Source: CAMLOF01 sp041913045 | GTDB taxonomy: Bacteria; Pseudomonadota; Gammaproteobacteria; Burkholderiales; Burkholderiaceae_C | DNA: 64,000 bases | Assembly (NCBI GenBank): GCA_041913045.1 | Contig: JAYSGB010000012.1 | Coordinates: 42,804 to 106,803 of the forward strand | Reading direction: 5' to 3' | In this document: in pieces, positions 8,691 to 16,142 of the stretch | How the letters are laid out: each line of letters starts with the position of its first letter | Numbering within the stretch: the stretch's first letter is position 1 | Made by a program: the position numbers and the translations under genes | The notes under the pieces: generated by a model | Told to the model about the DNA's origin: nothing | Databases searched by the model: none | Seen by the model: only the letters and a program-made list of their open reading frames with translations

Positions 8691-9041
8691 ATGATAAAAC
8701 TCAATCTCCCGCGTGAACCGCACTGGATCACGCTGGCCGCCGGCGTGCGCCTGCAGGTGCGTCCCGCCACCACGGCGCTGGTCATGGCCGCACGCCATGC
8801 CGCGTCCAAGGTCGCCGGCACCGATACTGCTGCGGCTGGGGAGCGCACCGCGACGCTCATCACGGAACTGGCCAAGCTGGCTGTGCTGGCTTGGGAAGGT
8901 GTGGCCGACGACAAGGGCAAACCAACTGCCGTCACCCCCGAGGGGGTCGCTGCCCTGATGGAGCACTGGCTCCTGGCCGATGCCTTCGAGCGCGAATACC
9001 TCGCTGGCCTCTACGCGCTGGACTCCGAAAAAAACGCCTGA
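8691..9041 (+). CDS. Tail assembly chaperone, short form (G-like)
   Basis: A 116-residue protein starting at the ATG at 8691 (MIKLNLPREPHW). It ends at TGA 9039-9041, just past a run of seven adenines. It occupies the lambda G position, directly after the tail tube gene and before the tape measure. G-type proteins coat the tape measure during tail assembly and leave the final virion. The 3' end carries a canonical slippery heptamer, so part of the ribosomes should continue into the T extension. The chaperone role follows from this arrangement. Confidence 0.82.
   Translation: MIKLNLPREPHWITLAAGVRLQVRPATTALVMAARHAASKVAGTDTAAAGERTATLITELAKLAVLAWEGVADDKGKPTAVTPEGVAALMEHWLLADAFEREYLAGLYALDSEKNA
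9029..9035 (+). other. Programmed -1 frameshift site (A AAA AAC)
   Basis: In the frame of the G-like gene the codons are GAA AAA AAC GCC TGA, so the heptamer A AAA AAC lies at 9029-9035, six bases before the stop ends. A slip of one base back puts ribosomes into an open frame running to 9340. This is the classical X XXY YYZ pattern at the place where lambda-type phages make their G-T fusion. Confidence 0.8.
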
Positions 9042-9340
9042 AGGCCCGCACCGCGTGGCACTTCGGTGGCGGGCCGAGCTATTGCAGCGCCTGCCCTGAA
9101 TCATGTCCCGAGTGCCCCTACACCATGAACGCGCCCGAGAGCCTGGAGGGCTGGCAAGCCGCCAGTGCGATTGACATCTGTGCCAGCCAGTTGCGCATGG
9201 CGCAGGGCCGCTTGGTTGGGCTGGATTTGAACGCCTGGATGCTGGCATGTGAGAGCACGGGGCTGGACAAAGCCACCGCGATCGATCTGTTTCCAGCGGT
9301 CGAGGCGGGCCTGATGAACACCCTGGAAGAACGTGGCTGA
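9035..9340 (+). CDS. Tail assembly chaperone T extension (expressed as GT fusion)
   Basis: This open frame lies one base back from the G-like gene and begins RLKARTAWHFGGG after the slip. It has no convincing start of its own. It contains a CxxC-type cluster (YCSACPESCPECPY), probably a small metal-binding knuckle, then a helical tail ending NTLEERG. In lambda the T part recruits the tail tube protein to the tape-measure complex. The full GT product would run from 8691 to 9340 at about 216 residues. The ORF following the tail tube and the reading-frame offset are seen directly. The function follows from the lambda family. Confidence 0.75.
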   Translation, partial: RLKARTAWHFGGGPSYCSACPESCPECPYTMNAPESLEGWQAASAIDICASQLRMAQGRLVGLDLNAWMLACESTGLDKATAIDLFPAVEAGLMNTLEERG

Positions 9341-9351
9341 CCAGAATGGCG

Positions 9352-9960
9352 TCAGTTGGGAGCGAATACCTCTACCAGACACACATAGTGCGCAGATGCT
9401 TTGCTAGAAAAACTGCCGGAAGCCTTCAGTGCTCGGCGCACAATGAAATGGCCGTGGCTTCCATCAATTGGCACTTTCCCCCGGATAGCCTTCCCGTCTT
9501 TGACAAACATCTTGGGCGAGTTCGCTTCGCTGGCAATGAGCAGGAACGCACGGACTTCTGGTGACGATGCGCGTAAAAAGCCCTGTAGACGCCGCAAATC
9601 CTCGTTGATCAGATGCTTTGGCGCATCAGCGCGCTTGACCTCAAGAACAAACCTTACGTGAGCCGAAATATTCTGGCTGCGATCAGCTTGTCGCGCATCG
9701 AGATCACAGACCACCAAATCAGCGCGTGCCTGACGGGAAATCTCCTTGGGTAGGCAACCCGTGGGTACGAGATTTTTGTACATGCACTCTGGTTTGAGTA
9801 CGAGGTCATCTGTTTTGTTTGCCTGCAAGAGGTTGCATGCTTCAGCGACCAGTGCTCCTTCCGGGAGAGGGTAATGTCGAAACAGCGCTCGCCGATGCCC
9901 GATCCAAAAAGCAAGGCCCTGGAGAGCCGTTTCCATCCATGCGATATGCGGTGGTGTCAT
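9352..9960 (-). CDS. PD-(D/E)XK-like nuclease-fold protein, phage cargo gene
   Basis: A 202-residue reverse-strand protein, 18 bases downstream of ccdB and probably in its operon. The central part carries a PD-(D/E)XK-like signature: ARADLVVCDLD (the aspartate) followed about 25 residues later by RFVLEVKRAD (the E-x-K). This is the layout of restriction-endonuclease-like folds. The start could be ATG 9960 or the in-frame ATG at 9936, and neither has a good ribosome site. It lies against the direction of the tail genes, next to a toxin-antitoxin pair, which suggests a moron carried for host or phage competition. No exact family is recognised. Confidence 0.6.
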   Translation of the reverse strand: MTPPHIAWMETALQGLAFWIGHRRALFRHYPLPEGALVAEACNLLQANKTDDLVLKPECMYKNLVPTGCLPKEISRQARADLVVCDLDARQADRSQNISAHVRFVLEVKRADAPKHLINEDLRRLQGFLRASSPEVRAFLLIASEANSPKMFVKDGKAIRGKVPIDGSHGHFIVRRALKASGSFSSKASAHYVCLVEVFAPN

Positions 9961-9978
9961 GCCGTTGCGCCTGTGGGT

Positions 9979-10296
9979 TCAATACCCTTGAAAAAGAAAA
10001 TCCAGGGCTGCGGAGATTTGCGCCTGTTCACTGGAAAGCGAAGTCACCGGTTTCTTCAGGACTCGCTGAGGCACTGCGCCCATCTTGGGTGTCTCCATTA
10101 GCAACTCTTCGCCCCGGATGGTCAGCACCGGTGTGAGCCGAGTCGACAGTTTCACCTTCGGGAATGCATTAAGGCTGCGCAACGGAACCACCATCCGGGT
10201 GTCGAGGCCATCGAGCAGATCACTCTGCACATCCAGCAAGTAGGGCGTGGTCGAGGCATGACTGCCGGGATTGGCATACACATCAAAACGCGCCAT
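9979..10296 (-). CDS. ccdB: CcdB-family toxin
   Basis: A 105-residue toxin, about the size of F-plasmid CcdB (101 aa), which poisons DNA gyrase. Family features include MARFDVYANPG at the start, YLLDVQSDLLDGLDTRMVVPL near residues 18-38, and ALDFLFQGY at the C-terminus, against ...NLMFWGI in F CcdB. The start at 10296 overlaps the ccdA stop (ATGA), the usual coupling. An in-frame ATG at 10311 lies within ccdA and is rejected. It is followed by the nuclease-like gene on the same strand. Confidence 0.9.
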   Translation of the reverse strand: MARFDVYANPGSHASTTPYLLDVQSDLLDGLDTRMVVPLRSLNAFPKVKLSTRLTPVLTIRGEELLMETPKMGAVPQRVLKKPVTSLSSEQAQISAALDFLFQGY

Positions 10297-10559
10297 CAGA
10301 AGCTTCTCCATTCGTCCAGTGGCAAGCCCTCGGCGTCAACGGTCGCGTTGTAGGCGGCGATGAAGTCGGCGTGATCTGCACGCCATTTGCGCTCTTGCTC
10401 GCGCCGCACGAGATCACGCAGGTAGTTGTCGCAGACCTGAGAAATGTTGATCTCAAGGTCCTTTGCAGCTTCCAGTACGTCGCTGCTCAGACTCAGATTG
10501 GTGGCTCGTTTGCCAGGCAGGCCTGTGCGTGCGCGGCGGGTAGTTTGTGTGGCTGGCAT
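10296..10559 (-). CDS. ccdA: CcdA-family antitoxin
   Basis: An 87-residue antitoxin with an N-terminal ribbon-helix-helix-like region (TNLSLSSDVLEAAKDLEINI). The C-terminal tail (WRADHADFIAAYNATVDAEG...LDEWRSF) is the part that neutralises CcdB. The chosen ATG at 10559 has GGAG six bases upstream. Two earlier in-frame ATGs (10577, 10571) lie within the palindromic operator. The gene diverges from the tape measure gene, and the pair probably autoregulates through the palindrome at 10570-10591. Confidence 0.9.
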   Translation of the reverse strand: MPATQTTRRARTGLPGKRATNLSLSSDVLEAAKDLEINISQVCDNYLRDLVRREQERKWRADHADFIAAYNATVDAEGLPLDEWRSF

Positions 10560-10569
10560 AGCATTCTCC

Positions 10570-10591
10570 ATGCGCATTTAAATGTGCGCAT
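10570..10591. promoter_or_regulatory. Palindromic operator/promoter of ccdAB
   Basis: A 7-bp perfect inverted repeat, ATGCGCA (10570-10576) / TGCGCAT (10585-10591), contains a second palindrome CATTTAAATG in its centre. On the minus strand TTAATA/TATATG elements next to it can serve as the -10 region. The site lies just upstream of the ccdA start, where the CcdA ribbon-helix-helix dimer is expected to bind. Confidence 0.5.
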
Positions 10592-10619
10592 ATATTAACC
10601 CGCATTCCTGACTGAGTCC

Positions 10620-13247
10620 ATGGCTGAACGCAACCTCTCTATCCGCCTGTCCGTGGTCGACGGCGGCAAGGTCAAGGCCGAGCTGTCCGAGATTGGCGAG
10701 AAGGGGGAGCGCTCGCTCAAAAAAATCGAGGCGGCAGCCACGCCAGCGTCCGGCGGTTTGAAACTGCTGTCGTCAGCGGCCAACGACGCCAAGTTCCAGT
10801 TGCAGGCGGCCACTGACCGGCTCGGCGTGCTTGGCTCGGTGCTAGGCAAACTCGGCCCTGCCGGTCTGATCGCCGGGGCCAGTATCGCCGCCCTGGGCGT
10901 GGGCATCACGGCGCTGGTGCTGCCGGTGGCCAACACCGCCGACGAGCTGGCCAATCTGGCGCAAAAAACTGGGGTGTCGGTCGAAGCCTTGTCGGCACTG
11001 ACCTATGTGGCCAAGATGTCCGACACCGATTTGCAGGGCTTGGTCAAAGGCTTGCAGCGCTTGTCGGTGGTCATGTTCGACACCCAGACCCAGGGTGAAG
11101 AGGGCAGTGCCGCTCTCAAGGCGCTAGGTGTGTCGGCGGTGGACGCATCAGGACAAATCCGACCCACCGAGCAGGTCTTGCTCGATCTCGCGGACAAGTT
11201 CGCGGATATGCCTGACGGCGCAGACAAGGCGGCGCTGGCCATGAAGCTCTTTGGTAAGGAGGGGATGAGCCTGATCCCGTTGCTCAACCAGGGGCGCGCG
11301 GGCATCACCGCCTTGATGGAAGAAGCGGAGCGCTTTGGTCTGGTGATCAACAGCCAGACCGCACAAGCTTCCGAATTGCTGAACGACAACCTGGACCGCA
11401 TGCGGTCGATGCTCGAGGGCGTGCAGCGACAGATCGGCGCGGCCGTCATTCCGGTGCTGGCCGACTTCACCGAGCAGGTGATCCTGGCGCAGACGGAGAC
11501 GGGTAGCTTCAGCAACGAGCTGCAGCGCATCACGTCCAACCGGGAGGCCACGCTCGCCTTTCTGGAATCCGTCGCCTCGGGTCTGGCCTTCATCGCTGAG
11601 TCGGCAGTGCTCTTGAAGCGCGTGATCGCCCAGCCCTTTGACAGCCTATCGGTGGTGGGCAAGGACATCGAGACCTGGTTCAAGACCGAACTGCTGACCT
11701 TCTACAAGAGCTATGGGTTCGATGCACAGGCGATCGATGCCGAAATCGCCAAACTGCAAACGGCACGTGACGACTATGTGCGTGCCGCCAATGACCGGCT
11801 CTTCAACATCAACCAGAACCCGGGCTATGCCGATCGCGTGGCCCGCTTCTTTGACGAGCAGCGCCGCACGGTGCGCGTCATGGGCCAACGGTTCGTGCTC
11901 GACACCGAAGCGCAGGCCCGCGAAGTCCAGGCCATCTACGACCGCTTCCTGCCGACCGTGCCCCGTGCGCCCCGGCCACCCGCCAATCTGGACCTGAGCG
12001 CTTTTGCCAGGCCGTCGGCTGCCGCCAAACCTGATGAGGGCGAGGCCTTCCTCAACCAGCTGCGCACCCGGCTCTTGCGCACCCAGAAAGGCGAAGCGGC
12101 GGAGCTGCGTGCGCGCGCCTTGCAGATCGAGGCCAAGGGCTACCAGGGGGTGGCGGCGCAAGCCGAGCAGTACATCCAGGTGCTCGAAGCCATCGAGCGC
12201 CAGAAGGAAAAAGACAAAGCCTTCGAGGCCTACGAGAAGGAAGAGGCGGCCGCCCGCAAGATCACCGAGGGGCTGATTGGCGGCAACCGTCAGCGCATAG
12301 AAGCCTTGCAGCTGCAGCGCGAGATGCTGGATCTGTCGGCGAGCGAGCGAGCAGTCCTGCAAGCCCGCAACGAACTGGAAAAGTCGGCCACCGCCGCGCG
12401 CAAGGAAGCGAGCCAAATCCAGGACGCCGATCTGCGTACCCAGACCGTCGAGGCCATCAACGACGCCCTGGCGCGTCAGTTGCCTATCGTGGAGAGCCTG
12501 ATTCGAGCCAACGCCGAGTACCAGCGCAGCACCGAGTTCGGGGCCAAGGCGGCATTGCGCACCTATATCGAGGACGCCACCAACGCCGCCAAGCAGGCCG
12601 AACGCGCCGTGACGGGTGCCTTCAAATCCATGGAGGACGCGCTCACCCAGTTCGTGATGACCGGCAAGCTGGACTTCAACAGCTTGGCCAACTCCATCAT
12701 CAGTGACCTGATCCGCATCCAGATCCAGCGTGCCATCACCTTGCCGCTGGCGAACTTTGCAATGAGCCTGTTTGCGCCGGCGGCCGGTGCCGCGTTGCCC
12801 TTGGGTTCAGGTGACCTGGTGGGCGTGAACGCCAACATCGCGCACAGCGGGGGGCTGCTCGGGAGTGACGGCCTGCCATCGCGTCAGGTGAGTGCCACCC
12901 TGTTTGCCGGTGCGCGTCGTTTCCATACCGGCGGCCTGGTGTCGGGTGAAGTGCCGATCATCGCCCGACAAGGGGAGGCGGTGTTCACGCCGGGGCAATT
13001 GCGGGCACTGGGTGGGGCCGTCGCCACCAAACCCCAAGTGAATGTGGAAGTGAACGTGATCAACCGTGCCAGTGGGGTTGAAACCCGCGTCGAGCAGCAA
13101 CAGCAGCCCGATGGCAGCACGCGGCTCGATGTGATCGTCGAGCAAATGGAAGCGCGCATGGCCCGGTCGATCTCGCAGGGTTCCGGCTTGGCGCCGACGC
13201 TGGAGCGGCGCTATGGACTGAACCCCGCCGCAGGGGCGATGCGATGA
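10620..13247 (+). CDS. Tail tape measure protein
   Basis: An 875-residue tape measure protein that sets tail length and is ejected during infection. Visible features are a hydrophobic stretch near residues 78-105 (GPAGLIAGASIAALGVGITAL) and long charged helical regions, about 480-660, with heptad-like Ala/Glu/Arg content. The Gly/Ala-rich C-terminal part contains a HTGGLVSGEVPIIARQGEAVF motif common in lambda-type tape measures. It begins 61 bases upstream-clear of ccdA, and its normal upstream neighbour, GT, is now separated by the 1.2-kb reverse cassette. The stop overlaps the next ATG at 13244. Confidence 0.9.
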   Translation: MAERNLSIRLSVVDGGKVKAELSEIGEKGERSLKKIEAAATPASGGLKLLSSAANDAKFQLQAATDRLGVLGSVLGKLGPAGLIAGASIAALGVGITALVLPVANTADELANLAQKTGVSVEALSALTYVAKMSDTDLQGLVKGLQRLSVVMFDTQTQGEEGSAALKALGVSAVDASGQIRPTEQVLLDLADKFADMPDGADKAALAMKLFGKEGMSLIPLLNQGRAGITALMEEAERFGLVINSQTAQASELLNDNLDRMRSMLEGVQRQIGAAVIPVLADFTEQVILAQTETGSFSNELQRITSNREATLAFLESVASGLAFIAESAVLLKRVIAQPFDSLSVVGKDIETWFKTELLTFYKSYGFDAQAIDAEIAKLQTARDDYVRAANDRLFNINQNPGYADRVARFFDEQRRTVRVMGQRFVLDTEAQAREVQAIYDRFLPTVPRAPRPPANLDLSAFARPSAAAKPDEGEAFLNQLRTRLLRTQKGEAAELRARALQIEAKGYQGVAAQAEQYIQVLEAIERQKEKDKAFEAYEKEEAAARKITEGLIGGNRQRIEALQLQREMLDLSASERAVLQARNELEKSATAARKEASQIQDADLRTQTVEAINDALARQLPIVESLIRANAEYQRSTEFGAKAALRTYIEDATNAAKQAERAVTGAFKSMEDALTQFVMTGKLDFNSLANSIISDLIRIQIQRAITLPLANFAMSLFAPAAGAALPLGSGDLVGVNANIAHSGGLLGSDGLPSRQVSATLFAGARRFHTGGLVSGEVPIIARQGEAVFTPGQLRALGGAVATKPQVNVEVNVINRASGVETRVEQQQQPDGSTRLDVIVEQMEARMARSISQGSGLAPTLERRYGLNPAAGAMR

Positions 13248-13723
13248 ACATCACCTGGCCCCACACGCTGCCGCTGCCCTCGGTCGAGGGCTATGGCCTG
13301 ACGCCACAGGAAGCCGTGCTGCGCACCGACATGGAATCGGGCCCAGCGCGCCAGCGTCGCCGCTTTCGGCAAACGCCCACCCGCATCACCGTGCGCTGGC
13401 TGTTCAGCGAGTTCGAGTTTGCCCTGTTCGAGGCTTGGTACAAGTACCACGCCGACGAGGGTGGGCAGTGGTTCGAGATCACCTTGCTCGGCGGACTGGG
13501 CCTTTTGCCCCACGAAGCCCGTTTCACCCGCCAGTTCGAAGCCCAGCTGCGCTCGGCCCGGCGCTGGGACGTCAAGGGCGAGCTGGAAATCCGCGAGCGG
13601 CCGACGCTCGACGAGGGCGCGCTCAACCTGATGCTGGAGCTCTCCGCCGACGACCTCTTTGCCATGGGCAGCGAACTGCACCAACTGGTGCACGGCACCC
13701 TGCCGCTTCGCTGGCCGGCTTAG
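13244..13723 (+). CDS. Phage distal tail protein (family not recognised)
   Basis: A 159-residue protein coupled to the tape measure gene by ATGA overlap. It opens MNITWPHTLPLPSVEGYG and contains MESGPARQRRRFRQTPTRI followed by a WLFSEFEFALFEAWY helix. That resembles small baseplate/distal-tail-hub proteins that follow the tape measure in this phage type. No catalytic motif is seen. The role in the tail tip is inferred only from position. Confidence 0.6.
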   Translation: MNITWPHTLPLPSVEGYGLTPQEAVLRTDMESGPARQRRRFRQTPTRITVRWLFSEFEFALFEAWYKYHADEGGQWFEITLLGGLGLLPHEARFTRQFEAQLRSARRWDVKGELEIRERPTLDEGALNLMLELSADDLFAMGSELHQLVHGTLPLRWPA

Positions 13724-13767
13724 CGATACCTGATTCATCCATTCATCGCATACACGGAACAACTTCT

Positions 13768-14430
13768 ATGAGTCTGCAAACCGATCTGCATCAAGCGGTC
13801 GCGCAGGTCACGGCCGACAGTGCCTTGTTGCACACCATCGTGCACGGCACCACCGCGCAGACCGTGACCACCGAGGGTGGCGCGGTCGCCACGGTGGCCA
13901 AGCTGCTAGCGGACGCCGATGCCCGCATCAACCTCGCCGCTGACGGCCTGCTGGCCCAGAGCCAGGCCGCCGCGCAAGACGCGCTCACCTCGGCCGAACT
14001 CGCCGCCAGCGAAGCCGACCGTGCCCAAGCCTCGGCCGACCAAGGCGTGGCGGACACCATTGCCGTGCTCAACCAGGTGCAGTCCAGCGGCAACCAGATC
14101 CTGGTGGATGCTGAAGCCGTCCTGCAGCAGGTCACCGCCCGGCTGCTCGCAGTGGGCCTGCCGGATGTGCTCGCCGGTGCACAGGGCATGCTGTTGCGGG
14201 TCAAGGCCGACGCCACGGGCTACGAGCTCGTGCCCACCGTGGCCTCGCCCCGCTTCTACGGCTTTGCCTTGTCGGGTGATGGCAGTGAACTGCTGCTGAC
14301 CGAAGGGCGTGATCAGATCTTCGAGGCGGAGGCGTTCGATGCCTGGACCGTGGCCGAAGGCGTGCACTTTGCCGTTGAGCACAACGCTCTGGTCATGAAT
14401 CTGGGGACGGCGCTGGAGGTGGCGGCATGA
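13768..14430 (+). CDS. Ala-rich helical tail protein
   Basis: A 220-residue protein starting at ATG 13768 (MSLQTDLHQAVAQV). Longer readings of this frame overlap the previous gene and are not supported. Residues about 40-125 are Ala/Gln/Asp-rich, predicted as long helices (LLAQSQAAAQDALTSAELAA), like the coiled shaft of a tail fibre. The C-terminal 80 residues are beta-rich. Its stop overlaps the start of the first RCC1-type protein, so it may be the stalk or adaptor for the propeller tail proteins. This is inference. Confidence 0.55.
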   Translation: MSLQTDLHQAVAQVTADSALLHTIVHGTTAQTVTTEGGAVATVAKLLADADARINLAADGLLAQSQAAAQDALTSAELAASEADRAQASADQGVADTIAVLNQVQSSGNQILVDAEAVLQQVTARLLAVGLPDVLAGAQGMLLRVKADATGYELVPTVASPRFYGFALSGDGSELLLTEGRDQIFEAEAFDAWTVAEGVHFAVEHNALVMNLGTALEVAA

Positions 14431-16103
14431 CGCTCGACCTCTCGACCCTGGGCTACCGCTGGCGTGGCCTCTACTCGCCTTACCTGAGCTATCGGGATGG
14501 GGATGTGGTCTTCAAGGAAGGTGGCGCCTGGGTGATGCGCCACGGTCAGCCACAGCCCTTTGCGCTGGGCCAGCAGGATGCAACGCTCAAAGGCCACTTG
14601 CTCACCGGTGGGGTGTCGGTGGGTGGCATCGGCAGCATGGTGCTCCACGCGAATGGTGCCAATGGGGTGGACGGTGTGGAATTCCGCTTCATGGCCGATC
14701 GCAACGGCACATTGGCTACGGCGCTGATGAATACCGACCGCGCGGCAGCCGACTACCACAGCGCCAACTTCTTCATGGCTGCACTCATGAACGACGGCTC
14801 GGTACGTGCCTGGGGCCGGGCGCTTGCTGGCCAGCAGGGGACGGGTAGCACCGGCGACATCAGCCGTACCTTCCCGGCGCGGGTGGCATTTCCACCTGGT
14901 ACGCCCCGCATTGCGTCCATCACCTGCATGTGGGACGAGACCTTCTTCATCGATGCCAGTGGCGGCTTGTGGCACGCCGGGGCCAACAGCGACGGTGGCT
15001 CGCCCACGGCCACCGCCAATCCGGTGCCTCGACGCGTCAATGGGGTGGGCCAGTTGCCGGCCGCTGCCGTGGTCAAGCGGATCTTCACCGGGCACGACTG
15101 GTACGGCTATCGCATGTTCGCTTGCCTGGATGATGCCGGCCGTGTCTATGTCTGGGGCAACAACCGCTATGGCAGCCTCGGGCTGGGGCACAGCACCGCT
15201 GTCTCCAGTCCCACGCTCGTGCCTTTCACGGTTGATACTCCGATCCGCGAGGTCTTTCTATCAGGCGGCTTTCATGCGGCGAGCTACCTGGTGGACACCC
15301 AGGGTAAGTTGTGGGTGGCTGGCGAGGCGAACGCCTGTGGCTTTGGCAGTGACCAATTCACCCACCGCCTGCTCATGCCCTGGGGCACCGAAAAGCGCGT
15401 CAAAAAAGTCTTCTGCTCCGAGTCCGACGGCCACTGGGTCGCGGGCGCCCAGTACTACCGCGCCTACGGCGTGCTGCTCGAAGACGGATCGCTCTACCGC
15501 TGGGGCCATGACAGCGGTCAAATCGGGGGCAGCTGGGGTACGGGTTTCACCGGCGATATCTGGACCGGTCACGCGTTGTTTCCGTACAAGGTGCTCGACG
15601 GCGTGACCGATGCCTACGCCATCTCCGGGGGTTATGGCAGGACGCTCGCGCTCATGCAAGACGGCACGGTGCGCCACACCGGGTACAACGGCTACAGCAT
15701 TGGCGGCGGCAGTGACCGCACCACCTGGGCCACCATCGGCGGGGATTTCCTCACTCAAGTCACCAAGCTGCGGGTGTATGGGAGCAGCTACGGGTCGTCG
15801 GCCATGGCGCTGCGCGCGGATGGCAAGGCGGTGGGCTGGGGCATGGGGGCGACCGGGCAGTGCGGCCATGGGTATGCCGACACGTCCAACGCCCCCTCGC
15901 GTTTCGTGCTCATTGACCGGCCCATCGTCGACTTCTCCCGCTCCGGGTCTATGGGCTGCGGCGAGGGTGGCGAGTACCACAACGGCGCCTACCACTTCCT
16001 CACGGTCGATGGTCAGGTCATGAGCACTGGCAACGGCAGCTATGCACAAACGGGCGATGACGACCACGACCACCGCTACGCGCCGTCGCCCATTCTGTTC
16101 TGA
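14427..16103 (+). CDS. Tail protein with RCC1-type beta-propeller repeats (1)
   Basis: A 558-residue protein. Residues about 8-45 form a short WRGLYSPYLSYRDGDVVF module like the carbohydrate-binding (CBM5/12-type) domain of phage fibres. From about 95 on there are RCC1-like blades: SVRAWGRALAGQQGTG, RVYVWGNNRYGSLGLG, KLWVAGEANACGFGS, SLYRWGHDSGQIGG, KAVGWGMGATGQCGHG. These form a beta-propeller, a fold known for protein and ligand binding. Its place among distal tail genes suggests a receptor-binding or fibre role. The stop at 16103 is followed 39 bases later by a second, related gene. Confidence 0.75.
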   Translation: MTLDLSTLGYRWRGLYSPYLSYRDGDVVFKEGGAWVMRHGQPQPFALGQQDATLKGHLLTGGVSVGGIGSMVLHANGANGVDGVEFRFMADRNGTLATALMNTDRAAADYHSANFFMAALMNDGSVRAWGRALAGQQGTGSTGDISRTFPARVAFPPGTPRIASITCMWDETFFIDASGGLWHAGANSDGGSPTATANPVPRRVNGVGQLPAAAVVKRIFTGHDWYGYRMFACLDDAGRVYVWGNNRYGSLGLGHSTAVSSPTLVPFTVDTPIREVFLSGGFHAASYLVDTQGKLWVAGEANACGFGSDQFTHRLLMPWGTEKRVKKVFCSESDGHWVAGAQYYRAYGVLLEDGSLYRWGHDSGQIGGSWGTGFTGDIWTGHALFPYKVLDGVTDAYAISGGYGRTLALMQDGTVRHTGYNGYSIGGGSDRTTWATIGGDFLTQVTKLRVYGSSYGSSAMALRADGKAVGWGMGATGQCGHGYADTSNAPSRFVLIDRPIVDFSRSGSMGCGEGGEYHNGAYHFLTVDGQVMSTGNGSYAQTGDDDHDHRYAPSPILF

Positions 16104-16142
16104 ATTCCACCGACTTCCATCTCCACTCTTCAAGGACTGTTC

